Positions 16,475 to 25,654 of a DNA stretch of 41,001 bases are shown piece by piece. The DNA comes from Nitrospirota bacterium. Its GTDB lineage: Bacteria; Nitrospirota; Nitrospiria; Nitrospirales; Nitrospiraceae. The translations under genes were made by a program, and so were the position numbers. The stretch lies in NCBI GenBank assembly GCA_020027965.1, contig JAHRHE010000010.1, forward strand, positions 1 through 41,001, in the 5' to 3' direction. Numbering within the stretch: the first letter of the stretch is position 1; each line of letters opens with the position of its first letter. The notes under the pieces were generated by a model that was given only the letters and a program-made list of their open reading frames with translations, was not told where the DNA came from and ran no database searches.

Positions 16475-17665
16475 TCACTCCCCTTGTTTACGCAGGAACG
16501 TCGGGACATCCCACTCGTCCTCCGGGAGTAAGCTGGGGCCGCGCTCTTGGCTTTCGCGCTGCGCGCCGAGACGGCGCAGGAACCCGGCCCGTCCCACATC
16601 CTTGGAGGGCGCCTCGGCGGCCGCCGCACGGGCTCCGGCCAGCGCCGGCTGGGCTGCGCGGACCGCTGAAGCGGCCCGTTCCGTCGTCGGGGGTTTGAGT
16701 TCGAGGTCCTCGCCTTCGAAGCCGGTCGCGATGACCGTCACGACCAGGTCATCCCCGACATCCGGATTGATCACCTGCCCGACGATGATATTGGCATGCG
16801 GATCGGCCGCCTCCTTGATGATCGAGGCCACCTCATCCACCTCATGCAGGGCCAGGCTCGGCCCGCCCGTGATGTTCAGCAGCACCCCGCGAGCCCCGTC
16901 GATGCTCCCCTCTTCCAGCAGAGGGCTCGCGATGGCCTTCTGTGCCGCTTCATTGGCGCGATTAGTCCCGCGCGAGATTCCCATCCCCATCACGGAGCGA
17001 CCCGTGTAGGTCATGACCGTCCGAACGTCGGCGAAGTCCACATTGACATGCCCCGCCGTCGTGATCACATCGGCAATCCCTTGGATCGCTTGTCGTAGAA
17101 TGTCGTCGGCCACCTTGAAGGCTTCCAGAAGCGGGGTGGTCTTGTCCACGATCCCGAGCAACCGTTGGTTGGGGATCACCAAGAGCGTGTCCACGTGCTT
17201 CCGAAGCTCCCGGAGCCCCTCTTCGGCGTAACCCATCCGGCGCTGGCCTTCGAACTGGAACGGCTTCGTCACGACCCCGACCGTGAGTGAGCCCAGCTCC
17301 CGAGCAATGGCGGCCACGATGGGCGCGGCCCCGGTGCCGGTGCCACCGCCCAGGCCCGCGGTGACAAACACCATCTCAGCTCCATCGAGACTTTCGCGGA
17401 TCCGGTCCCTGCTTTCCAACGCTGCTTCCTTCCCCACCTCCGGCCTGGCTCCTGCCCCCAGCCCGCGAGTCCGTTCCGGTCCCAGTTGAATTCTGAAGCC
17501 GGCTCGCGAGAGTCCCAGAGCCTGCAGGTCGGTGTTGGCCCCGATGAACTCCACATGGCTGAGTCCCGAGGCAATCATCGTGTTCACGGCGTTGCACCCG
17601 CCGCCCCCGACGCCGATGACTTTGATGTGAACCGGCATAGGCTGGTCTTCCTGAAATGAGAACAT
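16475..17665 (-). CDS. ftsZ: Cell division GTPase FtsZ
   Basis: The protein has 396 residues. The tubulin signature GGGTGTG lies at 106-112, the T7 catalytic loop NVDFADV at 208-214, and the conserved tail DVPTFLRKQ at the extreme C-terminus, where FtsA and other partners bind. The variable linker (about 325-380) is Ala/Arg/Glu-rich. FtsZ polymerises into the Z-ring. The ATG has AAGGAGGAG six bases upstream, the strongest ribosome site in the cluster, in keeping with high FtsZ demand. It lies 57 bases after ftsA. Confidence 0.97.
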   Translation of the reverse strand: MFSFQEDQPMPVHIKVIGVGGGGCNAVNTMIASGLSHVEFIGANTDLQALGLSRAGFRIQLGPERTRGLGAGARPEVGKEAALESRDRIRESLDGAEMVFVTAGLGGGTGTGAAPIVAAIARELGSLTVGVVTKPFQFEGQRRMGYAEEGLRELRKHVDTLLVIPNQRLLGIVDKTTPLLEAFKVADDILRQAIQGIADVITTAGHVNVDFADVRTVMTYTGRSVMGMGISRGTNRANEAAQKAIASPLLEEGSIDGARGVLLNITGGPSLALHEVDEVASIIKEAADPHANIIVGQVINPDVGDDLVVTVIATGFEGEDLELKPPTTERAASAVRAAQPALAGARAAAAEAPSKDVGRAGFLRRLGAQRESQERGPSLLPEDEWDVPTFLRKQGE

Positions 17666-17722
17666 CGTGTCTCCTCCTTCTTCTTAAGCCAATTGCGAGC
17701 AGCTCTTACCTCTTCGCTGCAC

Positions 17723-18958
17723 TTAAAAGAACTCCAGCATCCACTCCCTCATTCGTCCGAAGACACGACCCGCTCTCCTGCCGCCACGAAGGCCGGCCGG
17801 TTCGAGGTCGTCGGCATGCTGACACGCGTGCAGGATCAGCCCGACACCGGTCGCATACATGGGGTTGCTGACGATATCGCGGAGTCCTCCCACGCCGTTC
17901 GGAACTCCGCGCCGGACCGGCAGATCAAGCACCCGTTCGGCCGCCTCAAGGATGCCGTTCAGCAAGGAGGTGCCACCGGTGATCACCGAGCCGGCCGCCA
18001 GCATACCCTCGTACCCCGTGCGCTTCAGCTCACGGCCCACCAGGTCAAACATCTCCTCCACGCGTGGCTCGATGATCTCGGCCAGAAGCTTGCGGGACAG
18101 GCTCCGGGTCGGTCGATCGCCGACGCTCGGCACCTGCACCATTTCATCGTCCAGCACCAGCTCCGCCAGCGCCTGGCCATATCGGATCTTGAGCTTTTCC
18201 GCTTCGACCTGGGGGGTGCGCAGCCCGATCGCCAGATCGGTGCTCAGATGCTGCCCTCCGATGGGAAGCACCGCGGTGTGTCGGATGCTGCCCTCCAGGA
18301 AGATGGCGAGGTCCGTGGTGCCCCCGCCAATGTCCACCATGACCACTCCCAACTCCCGCTCCTCGGGGCTCAGGACCGCGACGCTGGAGGCCAGCGGTTG
18401 CAGCACAATGTCGACCACGTCCAGGCCGGCTCGATTGACGGATTTGATGAGGTTCTGCGCCGAGGTGACGGCGCCGGTGATGATGTGCACATCCACCTCC
18501 AGCCGGGTCCCGGACAATCCCAGCGGCTCCCGAATGCCGTCCTGATGATCCACCACGAATTCACGAGGCAGGACGTGGAGGACGCGCCGGTCTTGCGGCA
18601 AGACGGCCACGGCTCGCGCCGATTCCATCGCCCGTTCCACATCCGCCCGGGTGACTTCCTGCTTCTTCAGCGACACCACGCCGCGCGAGTTGCCGGCTGA
18701 GATGTGGCTGCCGGCGATACCGGTGTAGACGGAGTTGATCTGGACGGCCGCCATGAGCTCGGCCTCCTCCACGGCTTTCTTCACCGATTCGACGGTGCTC
18801 TCAATGTTCACGACAACGCCTTTGCGCAGACCTCGCGACGGACTCGAGCCCAACCCGATGATGTTGACCGCACCGTCTTCTGTCGTTTCCGCCACGATGG
18901 CACAAATCTTCGTCGTGCCGATGTCCAGACCCACCACGATATGCTCTCGCTTGGCCAA
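17723..18958 (-). CDS. ftsA: Cell division protein FtsA
   Basis: The protein has 411 residues with an actin fold: VVGLDIGTTKICAIV (phosphate 1), VMVDIGGGTTDLAIF (phosphate 2) and VITGGTSLLNGI (adenosine). The 1C-type region is present around 80-165. The C-terminus GRMREWMLEFF is an amphipathic helix that tethers FtsZ to the membrane. The start is TTG with AAAGGGGGTGAG upstream, which overlaps the ftsQ stop. The gap to ftsQ is six bases. Confidence 0.96.
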   Translation of the reverse strand: MAKREHIVVGLDIGTTKICAIVAETTEDGAVNIIGLGSSPSRGLRKGVVVNIESTVESVKKAVEEAELMAAVQINSVYTGIAGSHISAGNSRGVVSLKKQEVTRADVERAMESARAVAVLPQDRRVLHVLPREFVVDHQDGIREPLGLSGTRLEVDVHIITGAVTSAQNLIKSVNRAGLDVVDIVLQPLASSVAVLSPEERELGVVMVDIGGGTTDLAIFLEGSIRHTAVLPIGGQHLSTDLAIGLRTPQVEAEKLKIRYGQALAELVLDDEMVQVPSVGDRPTRSLSRKLLAEIIEPRVEEMFDLVGRELKRTGYEGMLAAGSVITGGTSLLNGILEAAERVLDLPVRRGVPNGVGGLRDIVSNPMYATGVGLILHACQHADDLEPAGLRGGRRAGRVFGRMREWMLEFF

Positions 18959-18964
18959 CGCCGC

Positions 18965-19789
18965 TCACCCCCTTTCCCGGATGATGACTTTGCCCTGATA
19001 GCGGAGATCGATGTCGCCATGGCTCATCTCTCGGCCGCCGCTCGCGCGGACGGCCCGTTCCACCTGTTGATAGCGGCGCCATTGCTCCTCAACGGAGGAG
19101 GGCGCAAAATGGAATCGCCGGCCTCTGACGGTGGCCACCTGTCTATCCGGACGACCCACATCCACCTCAGTCTGGCTCTGGAAGGCCGGGCCGAGCAGGG
19201 CGGCTACCTTGATCCCGCTCAGGGCTGCCTGGCGCGGACCAGCCTCCCCCAGCATGAGGCCGTGCGGATCGATTCCCACCAGCACCGGGAGCCCAGGCTC
19301 CGTTCCCTTCATCAGCACCGAGAGCACACGTCCTTCCTCATCCAGCAGCAGGCGGAACAGGGGCGTCTTGAGGACAGCCGCCGGGCGGCGTTCGGTGACC
19401 GACACCGTCAGGGTCCCGGGGAACCGTCGGCTCACCCTCGCCTCTTTGATCCAGGGATGGGACATCAGCTGGCTCACCAGCCGGGACGGAGTCAGCGAGA
19501 ACAGCGTTTCGCCGGGTCGGAGGGCCAACCGCTCCAGCACCTCCGCTCGCGTTACATGCCTGGCTCCGACCAGCGACACGTCCCGGACCTCAAACCAGTG
19601 GGCCACTAGGGGTCCACCCTCTTGATAGGCTTTCCACCCGGCGACACCGAGCGGGACCGCCAGCACCATCCAGGCCGCCCACACCAACAGTCGACGGGCT
19701 CCATGCCGCCTCGGCCGGCGCGCAGCGTAGATTGGCTGCCTTGGCAGATTGGGCCACATCCCGACGTGCAGAGTGCCCCAGCGCTTCAT
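18965..19789 (-). CDS. ftsQ: Cell division protein FtsQ
   Basis: The frame is open to 19987, but ATG 19789 overlaps the ddl stop as ATGA and has AGAGGAGG upstream. The 274-residue product has a basic cytoplasmic N-terminus, one membrane helix (about 33-52), a POTRA domain beginning FEVRDVSLVGARHVTRAEVL and a FtsQ beta domain ending near DIDLRYQGKVIIR. FtsQ links cytoplasmic Z-ring proteins to the periplasmic FtsL complex. Confidence 0.94.
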   Translation of the reverse strand: MKRWGTLHVGMWPNLPRQPIYAARRPRRHGARRLLVWAAWMVLAVPLGVAGWKAYQEGGPLVAHWFEVRDVSLVGARHVTRAEVLERLALRPGETLFSLTPSRLVSQLMSHPWIKEARVSRRFPGTLTVSVTERRPAAVLKTPLFRLLLDEEGRVLSVLMKGTEPGLPVLVGIDPHGLMLGEAGPRQAALSGIKVAALLGPAFQSQTEVDVGRPDRQVATVRGRRFHFAPSSVEEQWRRYQQVERAVRASGGREMSHGDIDLRYQGKVIIRERG

Positions 19790-20733
19790 GAGCCTCCTCT
19801 GCCCCGAGCCCGCCTGAGGGCGGACAGTAGAATGCGTTCTGTCAACGAGTCGTAATCCATGCCCGCCTTGGCCGCCGCCATGGGCAAGAGGCTGGTCTCG
19901 GTCATGCCGGGCACGGTGTTGATCTCCAGGACATAGGGGCGGCCCCGTGGGGTGACACGAAAATCCACCCGAGCCGCTCCTTGGCACCCGACCACTTCAT
20001 AGGTCCGGACCGCCAGCACTCTGACCGCCTTGGCGACCGCGGCGGACAGCGGCGCCGGGCACAGGTACTGCGTGCGGCCCTTTTCGTACTTGGCGGCGTA
20101 ATCATAGAAGCCGCCCATCGCGAGGATCTCGATGATCGGGAGCGGTTTCCCATCCAGCACCGACACCGTGATCTCCCGACCGGGGATATAGGCCTCGACG
20201 ACCGCTTCCGGGTCGTACGCATGGGCCCCCCGTAGCGCGGCAGCCCATTCGGACCGACGGCGGACGACGGTGACCCCGAAGGTGGAGCCCTGCGCCGCCG
20301 GTTTGACCACCACCGGCCAGCGCAGGCCGACTGGGGGGACCGCAAGCCCCCCGGTCCGCGACCGTCCCGCCGTGACGACCGTGCCCGGCGGCACCGGAAT
20401 CCCGTGGCAGTTCAGCAGCGTCTTGGCCATCGCCTTGTGCATCGCGACGGCACTGGCCCTCACGCCCGACCCGGTGTAGGGCAGGCCCATCACTTCAAGG
20501 AGACCCTGGATCGTGCCATCTTCACCACCGGGACCGTGGAGAGCCACAAAGACCAGCTCCACCTTTTTCGCCCGCAGATGCTCCGCGACCGAGGCATCCG
20601 CATCAATCGTCACCGCCTCGTATCCACGACGCAGCAGCGCGCGGTGCACCGCCTGGCCGGTTCGTAAGGAGATCTCCCGCTCGGCCGACCGGCCGCCCAT
20701 CAGAACTCCAATGCGCGCGCTCGTGAGTGGCAT
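19786..20733 (-). CDS. ddl: D-alanine--D-alanine ligase
   Basis: The protein has 315 residues with an ATP-grasp fold: GVLMGGRSAEREISLRTG at the N-terminus, VELVFVALHGPGGEDGTIQG, WPVVVKPAAQGSTFGV and YVLEINTVPGMTETSL. The serine and tyrosine of the typical active site (GSxxGV loop) are present. It makes D-Ala-D-Ala for MurF, encoded about 7.6 kb upstream. The ATG lies beside an ACGAGATACG-type repeat and has no strong ribosome site. The 3' end overlaps ftsQ. Confidence 0.96.
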   Translation of the reverse strand: MPLTSARIGVLMGGRSAEREISLRTGQAVHRALLRRGYEAVTIDADASVAEHLRAKKVELVFVALHGPGGEDGTIQGLLEVMGLPYTGSGVRASAVAMHKAMAKTLLNCHGIPVPPGTVVTAGRSRTGGLAVPPVGLRWPVVVKPAAQGSTFGVTVVRRRSEWAAALRGAHAYDPEAVVEAYIPGREITVSVLDGKPLPIIEILAMGGFYDYAAKYEKGRTQYLCPAPLSAAVAKAVRVLAVRTYEVVGCQGAARVDFRVTPRGRPYVLEINTVPGMTETSLLPMAAAKAGMDYDSLTERILLSALRRARGRGGS

Positions 20734-20736
20734 ACC

Positions 20737-20822
20737 CGTCGCTCGTATCTCGTCGCTCGTATCTCGTCGCTCGTATCTCGTCGATTCCTTACGAGATACG
20801 CTTCACGAGGGACGCTTCACGT
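20737..20822. repeat. Tandem 14-bp repeat and hairpin between murB and ddl
   Basis: The unit CGTCGCTCGTATCT occurs three times in tandem without mismatch (20737-20750, 20751-20764, 20765-20778). CGTATCTCGT (20772-20781) then pairs perfectly with ACGAGATACG (20791-20800) over a nine-base loop. GCTTCACG words follow. The whole lies within the 92-base gap. Confidence 0.8.
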
Positions 20823-20825
20823 CCT

Positions 20826-21755
20826 TTATGGTTGTCCCACGATCTTCAGCTCCAGCTCCAGCGTGACCCCGGTCTGTTCTTCCACGGTCCGTCCGACTTT
20901 CTTGATCAGCGCGATCACATCGGCTGCCCGGGCGTGCCCCCGGTTCACGATGAAGTTGGCGTGCTTGTCCGACACCTGGGCGTCACCGATTTGCGCGCCC
21001 TTGAGACCTACGGCTTCGATGAGTTGCCCGGCCGCCCCCGCCGCCGGATTCTTGAACACGCACCCCGCACTGGGAAGGGTCAAGGGTTGGGTCTCCTTCC
21101 GATACCGCAGATAGTCTTTCACCACGTGCTGGAGCTTCTCCCGGGACGCCGGCTTGAGCTGAAGCCAGACCCCCACGACAATGCCGCGCGGCAGGAGTGC
21201 CCGACGGTAGCTGAACGGGATGTCCGAGGCCTGGCAGTCTTGAATGGCTCCCGTCGGTTCCACCACACGAACTGCCTTGACAGAGTCCTTCATTTCACCC
21301 AGGCGCGTGCCGGCGTTCATGACCACACACCCGGCCACGGTGCCCGGGATGCCCGCGGCCCACTCGAGCCCGCCCAATGACCGGCTGATCGCATGCCGCA
21401 TGAGCGTGGGCATCCCAACTCCGCCCTCGGCATAGATCACCCCATGCGGTTCGTCCCGGATGGCTGTTAGCTTGGCGAGACTGACCACGATGCCACGGAT
21501 GCCTCCATCGCGTACCAGGAGGTTGGTGCCCCCGATCACAAAGATCGGGATTTTGGCGGTCCGCGCCTGACGAACCAGTCTGGAGAGATCCGCGACGTCC
21601 GCCGGGATGACGAGCGCGTCGGCCGGTCCCCCGATCCGGAACGACGTGAAGTCGCTCAGGGGTGCGTCGAACTGGACCTCTCCCTGGATCCCCGACACCA
21701 CCTCGCGCAACTCGCGCGCCCCGACCCGTCGTGTCTCGCCGCGGCCGTTTCGCAT
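20826..21755 (-). CDS. murB: UDP-N-acetylenolpyruvoylglucosamine reductase
   Basis: The 309-residue frame chosen starts at ATG 21755, with GGGAGGCAGG immediately upstream; the frame is open to 21908. FAD-binding motifs include TSFRIGGPADALV, FVIGGTNLLVRDGG and GLEWAAGIPGTVAGCVVMNAG. The catalytic segment reads PSAGCVFKNP, with Cys where E. coli MurB has Ser; this variant is common in the family. It reduces the enolpyruvyl group to UDP-MurNAc using NADPH. MurA is not in the window. Confidence 0.95.
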   Translation of the reverse strand: MRNGRGETRRVGARELREVVSGIQGEVQFDAPLSDFTSFRIGGPADALVIPADVADLSRLVRQARTAKIPIFVIGGTNLLVRDGGIRGIVVSLAKLTAIRDEPHGVIYAEGGVGMPTLMRHAISRSLGGLEWAAGIPGTVAGCVVMNAGTRLGEMKDSVKAVRVVEPTGAIQDCQASDIPFSYRRALLPRGIVVGVWLQLKPASREKLQHVVKDYLRYRKETQPLTLPSAGCVFKNPAAGAAGQLIEAVGLKGAQIGDAQVSDKHANFIVNRGHARAADVIALIKKVGRTVEEQTGVTLELELKIVGQP

Positions 21756-21781
21756 CCTGCCTCCCAGGCCTGATGTCGCGC

Positions 21782-23161
21782 TTACAACCGATCCAATAAG
21801 TCGAGCCCGGCCTTCCAGATATCGCCGGCTCCCAGCGTGATGACCAGATCTCCGCTCCTCAGCGAGGGCAGGACCCGCTCCGCTAGGGCCTCCTTCCGGT
21901 CCACCCACGTCACCGCCGGGTGGCCGGCCGCCCGAATCGCGTCACACAGCTTCTCCCCCGACACCCCGGGAATCTCCGCCTCGCCGGCCGGATAAATCTC
22001 GGTCACGAACAAGGCGTCGGCCTGATCGAAAGCGCGGGCGAAGTCATCCGCGAGGTCGCGTGTGCGCGTGTAGCGATGAGGTTGGAACAGCACTACCAGC
22101 CGCCTGTTCCATCCCTGCTTCGCCGCCAGGAGCGTGGCGCGAATCTCTGTCGGATGATGCCCGTAGTCGTCGACGACCATGATCCCGCCCTTCTCCCCGC
22201 GGAGGTGGAATCGACGCTCCACGCCCGTGAACGCCGCGAGACCTTTCCGGATCAAATCGACGGGCACCTCCAGTTCCAGACCGACCGCGATCGCGGCCAG
22301 CGCGTTGGAGACGTTGTGGACGCCGGGCGTGGAGAGACGGAAGGGGCCCAGGTTCTTCCCTCGAAAGTAGGCCCGAAATTCGCTTTCCCACTTCCTGAGG
22401 GCGATCTCGCCGGCTCGGAAGTCGGGTGGCGGAGATCCGGCTTGTTCCTGCAGTCCATATGTCTGGTAGCGTTTGATGACCTGTCCGAGCATCTTCCGGA
22501 TGTACTCGTCATCAGCACACAGCACGGCCAACCCGTAGAAGGGGATGCGGTTGATGAACTCCAGAAAACTTTCCTGCAGTCGTTCCATCGTCCCGTAGTG
22601 ATCCAGGTGCTCGCGGTCGATGTTCGTCACCGCGACGATGGCCGGGGACAGCCGCAGAAATGACCCGTCGCTCTCATCGGCTTCCGCCACCAACAAATCG
22701 CCGCGCCCGAGACGGGCGTGGCTTCCGAGGGCATTGACCTTGCCGCCGATCACGATGGTCGGATCAAGCCCCCCCTCCGCCAGGACCGCCGCCACCATGG
22801 AGGTGGTCGTGGTCTTGCCGTGGGCCCCCGCAATGGCGACCCCGTACTTCAGACGCATCAACTCGGCCAGCATTTCCGCGCGGGGGATGACCGGGATAAC
22901 CTTGGCGTGAGCCGCCACTACTTCCGGATTGGATGCCGGCACAGCCGATGAGACTACCACCACCTGCGCATCGCCCACGTTGGACTCGTGATGTCCGATG
23001 AAGATGCGTCCGCCCAGCTCCTCCAGGCGCCGGACCGTCTCTGAGCGATGTTGGTCGGAGCCGGTGACCTTGTAGCCGAGCGTGAGCAGGACTTCAGCGA
23101 TGCCGCTCATCCCGGCTCCACCGATGCCGACGAGATGGATATGCTGAATCTTTCTAAACAT
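21782..23161 (-). CDS. murC: UDP-N-acetylmuramate--L-alanine ligase
   Basis: The protein has 459 residues. N-terminal [17 protein letters not shown] is the UDP-binding loop, GAHGKTTTT (112-120) the ATP loop, with DESDGSFL and [13 protein letters not shown] in the central domain and [14 protein letters not shown] in the C-terminal domain. It adds the first residue, L-Ala, to UDP-MurNAc. It has no strong ribosome site and begins next to an ACGAGATACG-type repeat, where the downstream half of the dcw run is separated from murG. Confidence 0.96.
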   Translation of the reverse strand: MFRKIQHIHLVGIGGAGMSGIAEVLLTLGYKVTGSDQHRSETVRRLEELGGRIFIGHHESNVGDAQVVVVSSAVPASNPEVVAAHAKVIPVIPRAEMLAELMRLKYGVAIAGAHGKTTTTSMVAAVLAEGGLDPTIVIGGKVNALGSHARLGRGDLLVAEADESDGSFLRLSPAIVAVTNIDREHLDHYGTMERLQESFLEFINRIPFYGLAVLCADDEYIRKMLGQVIKRYQTYGLQEQAGSPPPDFRAGEIALRKWESEFRAYFRGKNLGPFRLSTPGVHNVSNALAAIAVGLELEVPVDLIRKGLAAFTGVERRFHLRGEKGGIMVVDDYGHHPTEIRATLLAAKQGWNRRLVVLFQPHRYTRTRDLADDFARAFDQADALFVTEIYPAGEAEIPGVSGEKLCDAIRAAGHPAVTWVDRKEALAERVLPSLRSGDLVITLGAGDIWKAGLDLLDRL

Positions 23162-23167
23162 CGCAAA

Positions 23168-23277
23168 CCGTCATTCGTAAAGCGTGAAGCGTATCTCGTG
23201 CGGCATCGCTCCAATCTCCCATCTCGTATCTCGTGAAGAGTCTGACAAGATACCCTTCACGAACGACGAGATACGAA
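23168..23277. repeat. Long hairpin of the ACGAGATACG family between murG and murC
   Basis: TCGTATCTCGT (23224-23234) pairs with ACGAGATACGA (23266-23276) over 11 bases. The nested CGTGAAG (23232-23238) pairs with CTTCACG (23255-23261). GAAGCGTATCTCGTG near 23187 is a further copy. The element fills nearly the whole 116-base gap. Confidence 0.78.
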
Positions 23278-24414
23278 TTACGCCTCTCGCCTGGCGAGAG
23301 CGAGGCACTCGCCCACGATCACCTCGGCGGAATCGGTTCGCCCGATCGCCCGGCTCCGCGTCCCCATGGCAGCCAAGCGGGAAGCATCGCGCAGGAGCGC
23401 GGTAATCTCCCCGGCCAGCCGAGGGCCGGTCAGTTGATCCTGCAGCAGCAGCACCGCGGCGCCCGCTGAGGCCAGGACCTGCGCGTTCCGCTCCTGGTGG
23501 CCGTAGATCGCGGACGGTAGCGGAATCAGGATGGCCGGCTTTCCGCAAGCCGTGAGTTCCGCAATGGTCACTGCCCCGGCGCGTGCCACCACCAGATCCG
23601 CCGACCGCAAGGCTCTCGGCATATCGAACAGGAAAGGAACGACCTCCGCCCGGTCGTGCCCGATCCCGGCCTTGTCGTAAGCCGCCTTGACGCGTGCATA
23701 ATCTGCTTCACCGGTCTGATGGATGACGGCGAGCCCGTTGTCCCCGACTTTTCCTTGAAGATGAGGCAACGCCTCCACCATCGCATTGTTGATGGCTCGC
23801 GCGCCCTGACTCCCGCCGAACACCAGCAGGGTCAGTCTTTGACCCGCTTGCCCTCTCTTGGACAAGGTCGGCGGAGCCGCCCCTCCGGCCTGGGCCGCCG
23901 TCGGCTCGAAAAATGCCCGCCGAACCGGCGTCCCGGCCAGTCGGACTTTCGATGACCCAAAGTGGGATCCGGCCGAAGCGAAGGCGACGAACACCAGATT
24001 CGCCAGTGGCCCGAGCGCCTGGTTGGCCATGCCCGGGACCGCATTCGGCTCCAGGATCACCCGGGGAATACCCAGTAGCCACGCCGCCATCAGCACAGGC
24101 GGGCTGGTATACCCGCCGACCCCGATCACGAGGTCCGCGCGCCGTCCTCGCAGAACCTTGACTGACTGCCAGCACGCCACCGGGAGGTGCAGCAGCGCGC
24201 CCGCGGCCCTTGCCAGTCCGCGCCCCATCACCGGACGTGCCGCGACCCGCTCGAGCACGAAGCCTTCTTGCGAAAGCACTGTCCCCTCGAGCCCGCGCTG
24301 GGTGCCGACGAACACGATGGACGTGTCCGGCTCCCGATGCAGGAACTCTCGCGCCAGGGCCACTGCCGGATACAGGTGCCCCCCCGTGCCTCCGGCGGCG
24401 ATCACGACCGTCAT
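23278..24414 (-). CDS. murG: UDP-GlcNAc:undecaprenyl-PP-MurNAc-pentapeptide transferase
   Basis: The true start is ATG 24414, overlapping the ftsW stop as ATGA; the frame stays open far upstream through ftsW by chance. The 378-residue product has the GGTGGHLYPAVALA loop at the N-terminus, VIGVGGYTSPPVLMAAWLLG, LEPNAVPGMANQAL, LLVFGGSQGARAIN and VVARAGAVTIAELTACGKP. It transfers GlcNAc to lipid I, forming lipid II at the inner face of the membrane. Confidence 0.96.
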   Translation of the reverse strand: MTVVIAAGGTGGHLYPAVALAREFLHREPDTSIVFVGTQRGLEGTVLSQEGFVLERVAARPVMGRGLARAAGALLHLPVACWQSVKVLRGRRADLVIGVGGYTSPPVLMAAWLLGIPRVILEPNAVPGMANQALGPLANLVFVAFASAGSHFGSSKVRLAGTPVRRAFFEPTAAQAGGAAPPTLSKRGQAGQRLTLLVFGGSQGARAINNAMVEALPHLQGKVGDNGLAVIHQTGEADYARVKAAYDKAGIGHDRAEVVPFLFDMPRALRSADLVVARAGAVTIAELTACGKPAILIPLPSAIYGHQERNAQVLASAGAAVLLLQDQLTGPRLAGEITALLRDASRLAAMGTRSRAIGRTDSAEVIVGECLALARREA

Positions 24415-25613
24415 CGTGCGGCCACCCAACTGGCGAACCCACCGGCCCGCCGCCCGCCTTGTCGGTCGCGCGAGATGCTCAATAGTATGCCGATCCCCAC
24501 GAGGCTCACGAGGAGTGATGACCCGCCGTAGCTCATCAGCGGCAAGGTCAATCCTTTGGTCGGCAGCAGGCCGGTGACAACACCGGCGTTGATTAACACC
24601 TGGAGCCCGAGCAAGAGTGTAATGCCGAGGGCCAAATACCGTCCGAACGGCTCCCGCGCGCGTCCGGCGATCTGGAATCCCTTGAACACCAGGATCATGA
24701 ACAACACCATGACGAACGCAGTCCCCAGCAACCCGAGTTCCTCGCCGACCAGCGCCAGCATGAAATCCGTATGCCCCTCCGGCAGGAAGAACAGCTTCTG
24801 CTTGCTCTCCCCCAGCCCGATCCCGAACAAGCCACCGCTGCCGAACGCCAGAAAGGACTGCGTCATCTGAAAGCCGGCATCTGTGGGATCCTTCCAGGGA
24901 TCCACGAACGTCATCAGGCGTTGCCAGCGGTAGGGTGAGGTCCGTACCAGGGCGAACAGCAGCGCCAAGCCGGACAGAACCAATCCAGTGAGGTGCCTGA
25001 GCCGAGCCCCGCCCAGGAACAGCAGGCCCATCGTGACCAGCCCGATCACGACCGCCGTCCCCAGATCCGGTTGCCACAAGACCAGGCCTCCGAGCAGTCC
25101 ACTCACGATCAGCGGCGGGAGCAAGCCCGCGATCCACTCCGTCACCCGCTCCTCTTTCTTGGCCAAGTAGGCCGCCAGGTACACAACCACCACAAGTTTG
25201 ACGAACTCGGCCGGCTGCACGGACAGCGGGCCGACCCGAAGCCAGCGCCGCGCGCCCTTGACCGCGACGCCGATCGACGGAACCAGCACCAGGATCAGCA
25301 GCATGGCCGAACAGGCCACCATCGGCAGCGCCATCCTTCGCCAGACGGTGTAATCGAGACGCGAGGCGACGTGCAGCAGCAGAAACCCGAATGCCAGCCA
25401 CGCGAGCTGGCGTTTGAGAAAGTACAACGGGTCGTGGAAACGATTCCCGGCGACCACCGCGCTCGCACTGAACACCATCACGAGCCCGAGCAGGGCGAGG
25501 ACCATGGCGACCAGCAGCACACTGGCGTCGGGTCCCATCCGCTGGTGTGCCGGACTGGCCGAGGTCGGCCACGGAAGTCCCAAGGTTCCCGCGTCGCTCC
25601 CGCTGCGTGACAT
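24411..25613 (-). CDS. ftsW: SEDS glycosyltransferase FtsW
   Basis: The protein has 400 residues with about ten membrane helices. Signature segments are VKGARRWLRVGPLSVQPAEF, LPEGHTDFMLALVGEELG and GLLPTKGLTLPLMSYGGSS. FtsW polymerises lipid II at the septum together with the transpeptidase FtsI. The ATG has GAGGAG seven bases upstream. It overlaps murG at the 3' end, placing lipid II synthesis and use in one coupled block. Confidence 0.96.
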   Translation of the reverse strand: MSRSGSDAGTLGLPWPTSASPAHQRMGPDASVLLVAMVLALLGLVMVFSASAVVAGNRFHDPLYFLKRQLAWLAFGFLLLHVASRLDYTVWRRMALPMVACSAMLLILVLVPSIGVAVKGARRWLRVGPLSVQPAEFVKLVVVVYLAAYLAKKEERVTEWIAGLLPPLIVSGLLGGLVLWQPDLGTAVVIGLVTMGLLFLGGARLRHLTGLVLSGLALLFALVRTSPYRWQRLMTFVDPWKDPTDAGFQMTQSFLAFGSGGLFGIGLGESKQKLFFLPEGHTDFMLALVGEELGLLGTAFVMVLFMILVFKGFQIAGRAREPFGRYLALGITLLLGLQVLINAGVVTGLLPTKGLTLPLMSYGGSSLLVSLVGIGILLSISRDRQGGRRAGGFASWVAAR

Positions 25614-25654
25614 TCATCCGCTCCTCATCCGCCCCGTGCCTCGGGCCCTCATTC

